A DNA stretch of 64,000 nucleotides from Bisporella sp. PMI_857. Lineage: Eukaryota > Ascomycota > Leotiomycetes > Helotiales > Helotiaceae. The notes under the pieces were generated by a model. The model ran no database searches and had not been told where the DNA came from. It saw only the letters and a program-made list of their open reading frames with translations. Position numbers and translations under genes: made by a program. The stretch is taken from NCBI GenBank assembly GCA_021307315.1, contig JAJSPD010000013.1, positions 186,001 to 250,000 on the forward strand, in the 5' to 3' direction. This document shows, piece by piece, positions 9,105 through 20,327 of this stretch (the first letter of the stretch is position 1; each line of letters starts with the position of its first letter).

Positions 9105-11631
9105 TCACGCAGTTAGCCACTGCGCTGGAGTGTCATTAAGTAAAGTGATATTGGGACGTACGCCAGAATAAGCACCGATTACATCACCAATCAGGTCCAA
9201 AGTACCTTTTAGACTGGAAGCAGTGCTCATGGTGTCTCTTCGTTTGAGGAGGTAGATGGCAGGCCAGCCGCTGAAAAGAACTACCAGGGTACAGCCGACG
9301 AGGCCTGTTATAGCGCAGGTTGGTTGCCAGTGTGCTCGGTAGTAATTCGTCTTATATTCATCCGAGTCTCTTCCCGGTACGTTCGCGCCTTCCTCTTCTA
9401 GAATTTTGAGTCTTTAATAACCCGAGTCAGACACTTGACATAGGGAAATGGTGGGGTCAGTAACTTGCGCTGATTTGAATCGGAGAAAGGCTATGCACTG
9501 GCTTGCGTAAACGCAGCAGACTGCACCAGTGTAAAAGGCGGCGAGGGACAAGATCGGCTGCTCAGGTTAGCTTCGCTTGCGCCAATTGGATTTGGGTGAT
9601 TGACTCACTTGGTTGAATGTCGGGTCACAGAGCCCAAGAAAAGCTAGCAGACTAAAGAGAGAGCAAGCCAGAATGGCGGCAATTGGCGTATTGCCATCAT
9701 TCGTTGTGCCAAACGTGCCTTTGATCCATTTGAATCTCTTTCCATACAGCTGGGAAATGGAGAAAAGTGTTCTGCTGGAAGTAAACAAAGCCGTATTTCT
9801 GCTGTATTTAGTGTGTATACTCAATTGAAAGCTTGGTCGTACGCACCCTGTTGTATATGCTGACAACATAAAGCAAGCGTTGAGAAACTTTGGTAACACC
9901 CTAATTGAGGTGTCGCTAAGCACAATGATGAAGGGTGAATGTGAGATCTTCGGAGCGTTTGGTGCTGGCTTCGCCCATGGGTGGAAAAGTCGGGGGTCCA
10001 TATAATTTATTGAAAGGCCGACCAAGAACGCTGCAACAATGTAGAAAGTTAGAGGTGCCAGATACATGAGCCTTGCTACCGATGGTAAATCTCTCCGGGG
10101 GCGTTTGGCTTCGCCGGCCGTTACCCTGATTCATAAAGTATTAGAATAACTCAAGCCGAAAGATATATAATTATAGAAGAGAGCTGATCTGTACGTACGC
10201 AACTATCTCACCACCCATGATGGTGAAAAGTGCCAAAGTTACGCTGGTCCTATTACGTGTAAGATTTCCTATAAAGAAAGCTGGAAATGCAAGAGTACAA
10301 TATTGCGAGAAGCTGTCCCGAAGCTCCAGGAACTCCTGTCCCATGGCCGCCGTCGGCTTTATCTTGTGTTCCATTGAAACCGTCGAATCTGAAGAATGGA
10401 ACAAGAGCATTACGACCGTAACCTGTAGTGGACGAGAAAATTAGCGAGGATCGTACAACGACTCTCATTCGACGATGGTCAAGCAGCCTGTTACCCAAGG
10501 AAGCAATTGAGCTGTATACCTGCCTGATAGACGGGCGTAGGGTAATAGATGGAAGGTATAAAACTCCTCAAGAAAACGTACTTACCAGCTTCCGTCCGGG
10601 TGTTCAGAATTGGGGGGGTGCTATTCGTCGAAACTTCTTGCTGGTGGCCTTCTAAGGATCCAACTACAAAAGTAAGTCGTATTCTCACATTTCGGTAACA
10701 GGTTTGGAGGTCACTTACCTCCAGCCTTGACTAATATCATCAAAATGCAAACCAGAAATAGGAGTGCAACCTTTATTTGAAACACTACCCGCTCGATATT
10801 TGCATACAGCTGTGTCATAGTCAGCACTTCTTCAAACGTAGAGAAACAATAGCAAAACCATTCACCGTGATCCCGCAGAGATTCGAGAGTAGTGTGATAA
10901 CAAAGAATCCAATAATGATGCCTATAAGGCCTGGTCTACTCATACCCGAGTCGCCAGAGAAATTATCAGCAGCTCTGGCAGCTGCTGATGTTAGCGTTGC
11001 CATACTCATGCAATTCGCCAGGCTGTTCGCATATTAGCGAGTTTGGATATAATTACGGGAGAAGAAGTCTTCACCAATATGTTACGCCAACAGCAAACCC
11101 CAAAGCAGGATCAACGAAAGTATGTCTTGGACACAGAGTCAGTCAGGAGGAATTTTCTTATAGCCTTCATCTTTAGGACATACGGGTAGTCCATCAATGC
11201 GCCACTGGTGGGCCGTATTGCCATAAGCTCTGCAATTGTTCTCATTACTGGTATAATAATGAAAGCCGCGCAGATATAAGATATTACACATCCAACAGAT
11301 CCCGAAATACCGATCAATTCGCCGCTGGTGACAAAGATTCCAGCCCCCACGGTTCCAGAAAATGCTATAGCTGGTAAGGGATTAGTGTTGAATACTGCGG
11401 AGAAAAAAAAACCTGTTGCTCACCAGCAATATGAGGTCGCTCAAGAACGCGATCTAGCTCGCCATAGTGGAACGTCTTACGAATCAACCTAGCTAATCTC
11501 CTCTCCCGCTCCATAACAATTTTTGCAGTCTCAGAATTGCTTTGCGATGAACCGCTTTGCTTCTCGATATCAACTCCTGGCGCACCACTTGGCGAAGTGG
11601 AACCTTTTCTATTTCGTTGAATGGTAGCCAT
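9105..11631 (-). CDS. Amino-acid permease, APC superfamily
   Basis: Predicted plasma- or organelle-membrane amino-acid transporter of about 598 aa. Exons: 11631-11424, 11370-11184, 11125-11075, 11022-10866, 10809-10719, 10663-10586, 10422-10299, 10249-10199, 10125-9847, 9798-9609, 9557-9465, 9392-9105. All joins keep frame. Family marks are FSGTVGAGIFVTSG in the first membrane segment, MDYPHTFVDPALGFAVG in the third, SNLCGITLYANIERVVF, then IMGGEIVAVTAGEAKRPRRDLP in split form across exons 8 and 9, and YTTGNTALFTSSRTLF. The start is the ATG at 11631, because the longer open frame begins with TTG. The last intron (9464-9393) uses an unusual GAAGAG acceptor and is the weakest join. Eleven introns is many for this class. 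Substrate is not readable. Confidence 0.85.
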
Positions 11632-12265
11632 GGTCAAAAAGTGATAGTGAACTCAGATAAAAGTATAATTGAAAGTAAGTGGAGATGAAGATGGATGAGG
11701 CTGAATGGTATTTTAAGACAATCAACATACCACAACAAAGCCTGATTGTAAGCCACAGCAGCGTGACAATAAATAATTCACACGAGATATTTCATCTTAT
11801 GGTCTGCCAACGCATACTGAGACTGGACACACAAGGAGGGGTAGGCTCTTGATAAGGCGTTGGAATCATGCAGTGTTACACAGCATCTAAATGTGTCTCG
11901 TGAATGGTGAGAGAAAGCCACTGCTGGGAGATGCTGGAGGGGTATACAAAACTGCTACTGCAAGTGTGAGGCTGTGCTAGAAATTAGCCTACAACATCGC
12001 CCGACAAGCTTGGAAGTGATTAATTTGGATGGAAACAGCGAAACAACTCGATTCAGTCAGTGTCTCGATTATAGAGCCCATCTCTGATATCTGCACGTCC
12101 TAAAGCTCTTGGGTTCTAGGAGGTCCTTGTTCTCTTGTAGGAGCTTGATATTTTTACATAAACATTTCAGTAATCGAAATAAAGCGATAGGCATAGACGA
12201 TCAAGAGAACACCATTTTGATATCAAGCTGCCATAAATGGCACCCCTCTTCAGTACAGACCAGCG
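11632..12265. promoter_or_regulatory. Divergent upstream region, permease and unknown 871-aa gene
   Basis: A 634-bp gap between head-to-head genes, expected to hold both promoters. No specific binding site is claimed. A short plus-strand frame at 12109-12327 overlaps the start of the next gene in another frame and is not called. Confidence 0.45.
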
Positions 12266-15039
12266 ATGAGCACTCTTGTCAGGCCAAGAGACTGGTACCT
12301 GGGGTGGATGAGTATTTATGGAGTTGAAGAAAGTGCAGAGAATAGAAATAGATCTCAGGAGAAATTGAAGCAGAGAAGTGAAATAGCTTTCGATCTTGTG
12401 AATACCATAACCCAGAAACAGTTCCGCAGCGAAACATTCGAGTCCTTGGCACAAGTTCTGGACCACGAAGGACTCCATCTGGGTGTTCAGAAAAGAAGAA
12501 ACCCAAATGGATATCCATCCCGAGGATTGGAGATCGAAGCTACTAGCAACATCGTGAAAGAACTTTCGGGGTGCTTGTTTAGTGCTATAAATCCCGAAAC
12601 GCCGTATCAACGCGAGCTTCAACTTAGAGCAGTCCTATCTGGACTGGTCCTGCAACAAGCTCAAGTAGCCAAGGCTGTCCAAGCAGATCATCACGACCAA
12701 CTACGGTACCAATTGAAGAACTTACATAGAGATGTGCAGAATCAGCGACCACCATCCGGGGACTTTACAAGCGCGGTATTTAGAGAGTACCAGAGCTCGT
12801 TCTTGATAGTGGCGATTAGCGAATATGCAAACAAAACCTTCATCCGCGCAGAGCCACTTGCTGCCACGCTCTTTAGAACCGTGATCAACGCCATTTCAGC
12901 AGGTGTATATCTTGCCGTAGCCTCCACAGCAGTAAGTTTTCTCCGCAGACACCAAACGATACCCTAACCATTGGTATTAGGGTGTGGGCTCGACCAGCGT
13001 GCACGATGCGATTCGCAGCCTTGATGAAAGCTTCCAGCAGCTTGGCGCACGACCCGACAAATACGCGAAGGACCTCTTTACGCTTCAGGGACTCACAAGA
13101 AGAACGATTGCACTCGGTTTGCATACGAAAGTAATCGAGGGACGAGAAGGAACTGTGGATTCTGAGTCGCCGCAGAGACTGGCATTATGGATACTCGAGT
13201 ATATTCTGATGGTGCTGGACAACACCGAGACGGAGAAAGGAGTATCGTCTCCGGCATACTGGATAAAGGACTTTTGCGCTGCTGCCGGTCGCAATGCTCC
13301 AAGCTTCAATGGGTACCATTTTCTTTATGGCCTTCTTGACTGCAGCACTCAGCTGGCCCGGATGTTGCTCCCTGGCATGGTACCGGAGTCCTGTATCGAA
13401 CAATTGGACCGATTCCAGCAGACGATGGTCCGAATTATCGAAAATAGCAAGGACCGTAGTTTACGATGGAAAGCCGTGCGTGTTGCCCGTGTTCACATTC
13501 CTTGTAGCATATATACTAACGAGCAAATTACCAGATTGAATTTCTTCTGTTGACGTGTCCACGACTGGAAAACCTATACCCAGGGCTTAACATAACTGGC
13601 GAGGAGGTAGTGGTCGTTAAGTCTTGCTTCGCTGAAGAGCGACACTTGGACTGGCAGCAAGAACTCGTTGACAGTGTCATAGGTGATCTAGGAAATGGAT
13701 CTCGCAAAACTCCTCGGAATTCAGTTTCCACAGCCATGCTGCTGAATCCAGAAAAATGGGAGGAAGCTTTACCCGCTCCATCTAGCATGCGGCCAGCACA
13801 GAAGAAGGGACGATTATGGCCCAACCGATTTTGGAATTCTAGGAAGAAGTACTACTCAGTGGGTCTCTCACCCAGTTGTCGCCACGTGTTCTTCTTAGGA
13901 GAGGAGGACCTTGTAATCTATTCTCTGGACCAAGTTTCTTTCTCCAAAACACTAATCTTCAAGAAAAATGATATGCTCAGAAAAAAGCTCGAGAATGCAC
14001 AAGCGGTATTAAATGATACATTTCTGGCGGTCATTGTAAGAGGTGTCAAGGTGACCGTCGAGGGAGAAAATAGTGGTTCTGATTCTGGGAGTTCCCAACG
14101 AGACCCCGAGAAGGCTACCCCAAGCAAAAGGCACCAGCTGTGGGTCTTTAGACATAAAGGATCTTCGAGAGTTGAAGGTTTTACTTTTGAAGATATCAAA
14201 GACTTTCGACCCACATGCCTAGCCTTGCATGAGTCGTCTGTCTTGATTGGGGGCTATTCTGACGGAGTTGGTGTCATGAAGATTTATCAGATCGTAGAAA
14301 ACGACGCAGAACTTCGGTTATACCGACATGAAGAAAGAACATGCAATCAATGGACGACAAGATACTTCGTTGAGGACGGACCAAAATTCGTAGGCTTCGA
14401 TGCCTCGGGCCAGCAAATGGTCTGTGTCACCGCAAAGGAGAATAATGTTTTGATCTGGCCCGTCGAAGGTAATCTCAAGCAAGAGCCGTTCAAACTTAGG
14501 GAGAGGGAAAAACATCAAGGGGTAACCTCCCACGTCTTAGTTGCACTATATGGAGCTAACGTGTTGTCCAGGGATTCTCGGCTCGAGGGGTTGAGTCGGT
14601 CTCATTGTTTCGAGTACCGTCGGAGCATGCTTATGCATTTTGTACCAACGCACCCACAGTACTGCATGGACGTGAGCGAACTGGTGGAGAGTGGCCCTTT
14701 ATCAGTCCAGTCGGGACATTCCCAGCTGAAGTACCAGAAGTCTTAGAGCGCCCCTTTTCGATTCTTGGCCATTCTACGGCAATGGTCGCAGGAGCTGTCT
14801 CAGCTAAGGGAAACTTGGCAGCTATGCTGGCGCAATCAGGGGATCTGATAATTACGCCTCTAGCCGGTGACCCTGGCGGTGGTATATGCCCTTCTAGCAG
14901 CTACTCGTATACACGACTACTCTGCGAACGACAGAATTCCTCGGGTTCAACAACGTCCTTACGCTTTGTAACCCAGAATGATCAGACCCTTCTCTATGTT
15001 GCGGATATCTCTGGCAAGGTTGTCAAATTTGTCTTCTGA
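12266..15039 (+). CDS. Uncharacterised protein with propeller-like C-terminus
   Basis: Unknown function. Exons 12266-12931, 12981-13475, 13535-14521 and 14572-15039 join in frame to 871 aa with GTAAGT, GTGCGT and GTAACC donors. The first about 430 residues are mostly helical-looking, with heptad-like Leu/Ala spacing and no membrane segment or signal peptide. The C-terminal half contains a series of short strand-like units that resemble beta-propeller blades: SRHVFFLGEEDLVIYSL, FVGFDASGQQMVCVTAKENN then VLIWPV, GNLAAMLAQSGDLIITPL, and a final LLYVADISGKVVKFVF that reaches the C-terminus. An acidic, serine-rich loop (about residue 590) precedes the later blades. I infer a helical domain plus a divergent WD-type propeller, probably a protein-interaction scaffold. 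No known family name is claimed. Confidence 0.75.
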
Positions 15040-15979
15040 GGTCTGCTGCCCCTAAAAGACGTACCTATATTCACTCAGCAAGATGAGAATAGTTGAGTAT
15101 AAGGTGGTCACCTGGTTGTCCGCTCCAATGCTCCTATAGGCAATTTTGCAGGTGACTATAACAGCGTTAGCTACGACCGCTAGCGAAATCTGCTTTCCGC
15201 CTTCAGCTCTTTCCAAATTGGATTTGAGCCACGTTCACAAGACACTTGGACTGCACCTCCACTTTCTTTCGCTCCTCCTAATCACTCACAATAACAGCGA
15301 ACACTAAGTGTCCATGAAAGATTAGGACGGTTTCGTTTCTGCAACCGTATTACTAATAAGGGCAGCTGATCATGCTTGGGAGAATTTGGGTCCATTTTGC
15401 TGTAGCGTAGATCTAGCTGTCTCTCTCACCCGACTCACAGCCTAATCGAAGGCCATCGTAATAGATATCATGGTAAATTCTCGAGAATTATTCTTCCATA
15501 AAGCGGAGGTTTAGGAGATGGCTCGTCTTGAATCTTTGAAATCTGAATAATGTGAGATTATCTTCCGTGCTGTGCTTTCATGGCTTTTTGAAGATTGCGA
15601 TGCTGTTGGGGTGATGGGAAGTGGAGCTTTCCGCTCTGATATAAACACTCGGTAAACTCTGTTCTAAAGAAGTCATACCATGCGGGCTCATACTTTTGCA
15701 GTTAACTGAATCGAGCGTCCAATAGTTCATGAATTGCTGGTAGTGTATATATGTATATAGATGGTTGTTCGGAAGCACACCTTAACTAAAATACAGACAG
15801 CTGATTCCTGCGGTTAGTTGTTCACCTTTGGTGAGGCTGCCAATGGCGCAGCCCAATCACCAAACCCTATGCAATGTCCAAGCTGCCTAGGGAGCAGTTA
15901 TTAGTCATAATGGCAAGGTGGATCTACTGATGAACTGCTGATTGGTATTAAGCGAAGCAGTAGAGATATGGCGCTTCTC
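15040..15979. other. Intergenic, nothing firm
   Basis: No supported gene. A minus-strand frame at 15578-15778 has no recognisable motif. The region would contain the 3' ends of the flanking transcripts. Confidence 0.4.
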
Positions 15980-16250
15980 CTAGTCTGTTCCAGATTTGCT
16001 ATCGCTCCAATTGGACTCTGCTTTCTTTATTGAGTCCTGCGACGACTCAACTTTCGTCTTTCTACTTGTCGGAGCCTCGCCGTCCCGTACTCGGTGGTCA
16101 GATTTCTGTTGGGTTTTGGCGTTCTGCGTCCTCTTCCCATACTTATCACCCCGGTGGTGTTGTGCTAGGGAACAAGGCTCGGAGAAAGGAATGGCATGGC
16201 ATACTGTGAGGCTTACGGGCCATGTCATGTGACATTTTGTCCGGGCCCAT
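15980..16250 (-). CDS. Possible small hydrophilic protein, start codon at LTR junction
   Basis: A weak but in-frame two-exon model: 16250-16217 and 16164-15980, with a canonical GTAAGC...CCTAG intron of 52 bp, giving 72 aa. The product is basic and hydrophilic, rich in Lys, Ser, Gln and Asp, without cysteine pattern or membrane segment. The ATG lies inside the 5-bp target duplication next to the LTR-like insertion, so an old promoter, if any, has been pushed 147 bp away. The antisense strand is also open over part of this stretch, which lowers confidence. I do not recognise the protein. Confidence 0.3.
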
Positions 16251-16252
16251 GC

Positions 16253-16399
16253 TGTCTCAGGAAATGGCTTATGTAATAGGTCTAAGGAGCCAGAAAATCT
16301 CTTACAGGTCTACAACGTGGATACATGATATCTAATACAAGCACTTAAAACCCGTATTCTATCGACGTGATACCTTCTATCAATATCATATTCTTGACA
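16253..16399 (+). mobile_element. Solo-LTR-like insertion, copy 2
   Basis: A 147-bp element beginning TGTCTCAGGAAATGGC and ending TATTCTTGACA, flanked by the direct repeat CATGC on both sides (5-bp target duplication). It aligns over its full length with the reverse complement of 4183-4324, sharing long blocks such as GGCTTATGTAATAGG and CCCGTATTCTATCGACGTGA (the latter exact in both). The ends are less symmetric than in copy 1, so it is probably older or from another subfamily member. Confidence 0.8.
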
Positions 16400-16404
16400 C
16401 ATGC

Positions 16405-17728
16405 CAATTTATTTTTTAAACACCTGCACGGTCAACTTTATACAACACAACAACCACTCCATATTTTCAAACTTCCAACACAGTTCGACTCAACAATATC
16501 TCGATACACCTCAACCAATAACGCCGCATCTTATCAGGGACGTCTTCGACCACATAGACTCGAGCCTCGAGCTCTCCTACGGACCTGTTTCATGATATAG
16601 ACCAAAGCGAATGGACGTTGGTATGTTGGCCTTTCCGGGGTAGCTTCGAGAACTTGCATTGCCCATCAAGGATTATCTCCGCAGCAAGGATCATCGCCTC
16701 CGTCGTTGTATGAACCTAAGTGTGGTTAAGCAGTATGTTATTTACCAGAGAGCTCGTTAGGAACAAAGATGATAAAGGGAAGAGCGTAAAGGTAGGTCAT
16801 GTGCAGCGTGACTTACATAAAACCGTAAGGTCCGTAAGCGGGTGATACAACTCGTAGTCATTCCGCTATGTAGGTCTTTTATGTCTACAAGCTAATCTGT
16901 ACCCTTATTCCTCATGGATCGCGTCCCATAGTTACACCTACGGCTGGGCCCGGCTCATCACGTGATGATATATGTGTACTCCCTCTACCCAATTCCTTAT
17001 AAATTCTTATAAAATTAAATATGATAATTTGACAGTTGACTCGCAAAATAATTCAGACCGAAATGTAATAAACCATTTCTAATAACAAGACTATAAAGAT
17101 TGACTTTTCGCTGTACACATCGATTGAAAGGTGAAATAAGCTGCAAACAAAAAATTGATCAAAGTTTTTGATGGTCTCCTAAATAAAACTATTTTAGATA
17201 AGTAGTTGTGATTGATTGATTGATTGATTGATTTGATTCGTGCTGTATCATAGTAGTTGTGAATATGTATCAGTTTCAAGTAGTTGATTTTTGCATTCTT
17301 ATTGTGGGTTAAAATTTTGCTGACAAAAGGCATGGCGCCACGAATTCTGACAACCACTGATGAACCACGTGCCTGTTACCCAAATGATCTATGTCGCTGA
17401 GGATCATCACATTCAATAGACGGCGTCTGTTAGTACAATTCGACATGATGGGCTGCAATTGTTGTTCTCTTTACTCATTGAAATGGATGAAGGATGGTCG
17501 TTGAACATGAGGGGTAATGTTTTCCGTTTATTAATAATAAGGCATCGAGATTGCCAAACTGCTTGACCAGTGGCTGTGGGCCCCGACGTCAGCTTTAGGC
17601 CTCCAACTTAACGTTTTACATATATATAGATCCCATCATCGCAGACGTCTAATTGAAATCTTTGTTCCTCTGTGGGGGTTAGACGATTTATTGATTGCTC
17701 TGGACTGATTGGCTGCTCATTGTTGAGT
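16405..17728. other. Gene-poor AT-rich intergenic
   Basis: No gene is supported. A plus-strand frame of 64 codons begins right at the edge of the LTR-like insertion (16401-16595) but shows no motif. From about 16980 to 17330 the DNA is strongly AT-rich and includes a tetranucleotide repeat. Confidence 0.4.
17211..17232. repeat. (ATTG)n microsatellite
   Basis: About five tandem ATTG units in the AT-rich gap upstream of the ankyrin-repeat gene. Confidence 0.85.
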
Positions 17729-19503
17729 ATGTCTACTCGGGAGAATTCACCACAGTGTGGTGAGAGATTAATGCTGATGGATCTCCCATGGGAATGCATT
17801 CAGATTATAGTTGAAACACTTGCGAGATCGTATATGGAGAAACTGGGCGTGCGGAAGTTCGTCCGATTGAGATTGGTAAATAGTCTGTATGATCATGAAA
17901 ACTTATAAGCACGCTTTACTGACCTCCTACAGAATTCTTCGCTGAGAGCGTTTTAATATCGCTTGGAGTGCCTGGAATTATCAACATCTCAAAATTTCTT
18001 GAGGATGGTCAACCCCCATTTCCCAAGCAGATTATGACACGGGTTCTACTGGGCCGTCTTTCCCAGCCATCGTCCTCTCGAAGCAAGTTCTTTTTGGCAG
18101 TGAATCAGGTTGTTAATTTTCTGGCGCAAAACCTCGACAGGCCGGACGAAACTCAACGTCTTAAATATGCCGAAGCTCTATGCTCAGCTGACATATCTCA
18201 TCCGATAGATCAGCACTTGGTTCAGAATTCAAAACAGTGCTTCCTGCTGAAAGATACTGATCCAGATCTTAAACGGCAAGATTTCCTTTACAGACACGAC
18301 ATCGAACCTATCACGGCCAGCACAAATGCTTTGGTTGCTGCGGCTTGTCTAGGTGACGTGGACCTGCTTCGAAAGCTGATTTTTCACGGTGCGGATATCA
18401 ACGCGCATAGCGATTTCTTCCGCCCACCGCTTGAGCAGGCGGCAAGTCGAGGGCATTATGACGCTGTGCATTTGCTTTTGGAGGCAGGAGCCGATCCGAA
18501 TTTCTATGAATCACAAAATGCATGGAACGGATCCAGAACGAATAGGAAAGCTGCACTGTGTAAAGCATGTCGTGGCGGTCATGGGAGAGTGGTATTTCTT
18601 TTGCTTGATGGCAAATATGGACTCAAGCAGCGTAAGGCAGTCATACGGCCAGCCATTTTGGAAGCAGTACGAGGCGGGCACGAGAAGCTGGTCAAAGACT
18701 TGTTAGATTACTGTGCGTACGAGGGAGAATATCTTTTCAAGCTCAGAGAGGCTATTTTTCTTGATGCGGTGAAGAATGGCAGCGACAAAATCGTTCGACG
18801 TATGTTGACCGAAGACGTGCGATTGGGCAAGATCCAGCGTCTAGACAAATTACATAAAGTCAGTGGATATGACCGAAGCGGAAAAGCATATAAAACATGT
18901 TTAGAATGGGCTGCATTGTCTGGGAACTGCTCAGTGGTTAAGATGCTACTAGAGCATGGTGCCAGTCGGGAAGACAGTAGCCTCGGTCAGGCAGCGCGGA
19001 ATGGGCACGTCGATGCAGCCTTGTTGCTGCTAAAATATCCCGGTGATGTAAACATTCAAGTTATGCTAAACGGCAGCCTTCATCCTGTTCGTGATCATTT
19101 AAGCATGACCCCTCTTATGATCGCCGCTCGCAATAGTCATCATTCCATGGCCAAGTTTCTGATCAAGTGGGGAGCACGGGTTGAGAACACAAGTCGTGTT
19201 CTCGCTCATACCAAGGAGGCACTTATATTCGCCCATGGAAACCGCACCATTGGCCAGGGCACCACCGCTCTCACTTTTGCAATTGAAAATGACGACTATG
19301 ACATGGTCAAGCTGTTACTTGAGGCAGGCGCTTCGCCAAATGGTCCAGAATGGCAATCGTGGAACCATACTTCTGACCAAGAGCTGATCCCGCATGGAAG
19401 ACCCGTTGAAAGCGCAATGAGTATCAATCCACGCATCGTGGATCTTTTGTTGCAATTTGGAGCTCATCCTTTCGAACCGGGAAAATCGTGGAAATGTAAG
19501 TAA
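17729..19503 (+). CDS. Ankyrin-repeat protein with F-box-like N-terminus
   Basis: Exons 17729-17882 and 17933-19503 give 574 aa. The ATG at 17729 is used because the longer frame starts with GTG. The N-terminus (LMDLPWECIQIIVETL, then VRLRLVNKFFAESV) looks like the short F-box-like or helical lead found before ankyrin arrays in fungi. From about residue 150 onward there are ankyrin units, for example LLRKLIFHGADINAHSD, AVHLLLEAGADPN, VVKMLLEHGA, SMAKFLIKWGA and MVKLLLEAGASPN; about nine to ten are recognisable, some degenerate. Role: protein-protein interaction adaptor, partner unknown. The intron donor is a weak GTCTGT, chosen because it alone keeps frame. The last codons overlap a GTAAGT, so a further intron and a slightly different C-terminus are possible. 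Confidence 0.8.
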
Positions 19504-19755
19504 TGCCTCCGCGAAGAGACTTACGAGAGAATTGCCGCTGGTGCAACCATTATCCACGATTCTCGAAATTACCCTAACTTCTCAGCTCAGGTACTGAAGG
19601 CGTTTACTTGCAAGGTTCAACTTGGTATTATATGAACCATCCTCCCAGGCCCCGATGCCAGGTAGAACGGTATCTAGAATTGACATTTTAGCAGGCAGTC
19701 TAGAAATGTCTCAACTTGTGGCTAAGCAGCTGTGGAGGACCTGTAGTAAGCAAGG

Positions 19756-20112
19756 CTAATCGTTCAAAAATAGAAGGAGATAATTCGTCTTATATTGGCC
19801 ACGAATAGTTGTTCTATCCTTCCAGATTGGCAGCATCATGTTGGGATGCCAAGCTCGTGGTGCTTTTGGTGAACACCAGCCTTCCTTTCTGCATGCTTTC
19901 CAATACTTCCTTCTATCTATCCAATCGTGGATCTTCAATATAAGTACCATGATGATGCACATATATCAGATATGTTCCACAGCGGCGGGATCTCTTGGCA
20001 TAAACACCTTGATGGGCAATGCCAAGGACTCCTTTATCCGCTGAGCAAATTGTGTATGGAGGGACTTTGCTGCCCAGTAGTTTTCCAAGCAAACACCAAG
20101 AGAATTATATTT
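19756..20112 (-). pseudogene. Possible gene remnant, unknown
   Basis: One minus-strand frame stays protein-like for about 119 codons but is broken by a TGA at 19966-19968. Before the stop it reads through LENYWAAKSLHTQFAQRI and PIKVFMPRDPAAVEHI; after it, KIHDWIDRRKYWKACRKEG and later WHPNMMLPIWKDR. Composition is that of a soluble protein with many Trp and charged residues. There is no visible start and I do not recognise the family. An intron around the TGA, a decayed gene or chance are all possible. Confidence 0.25.
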
Positions 20113-20327
20113 TCAAGGCTTCTCTTCCGCCCGAGACTATGCGGCCTACAACCAGTGAAAATCAGTGCGCCAAGATCATGATAGTAATAAATCGATATGT
20201 CAGAATACCTTGATGGTCACAAACTTGATTAAAAATGAAGGACCGCTCTTGCCCACATCTCTTCCTGACTACTTTAGCCACGTGTTGCCCAAAGCTACTC
20301 ATTCGTTAAATTTGACACTTGCTCATC

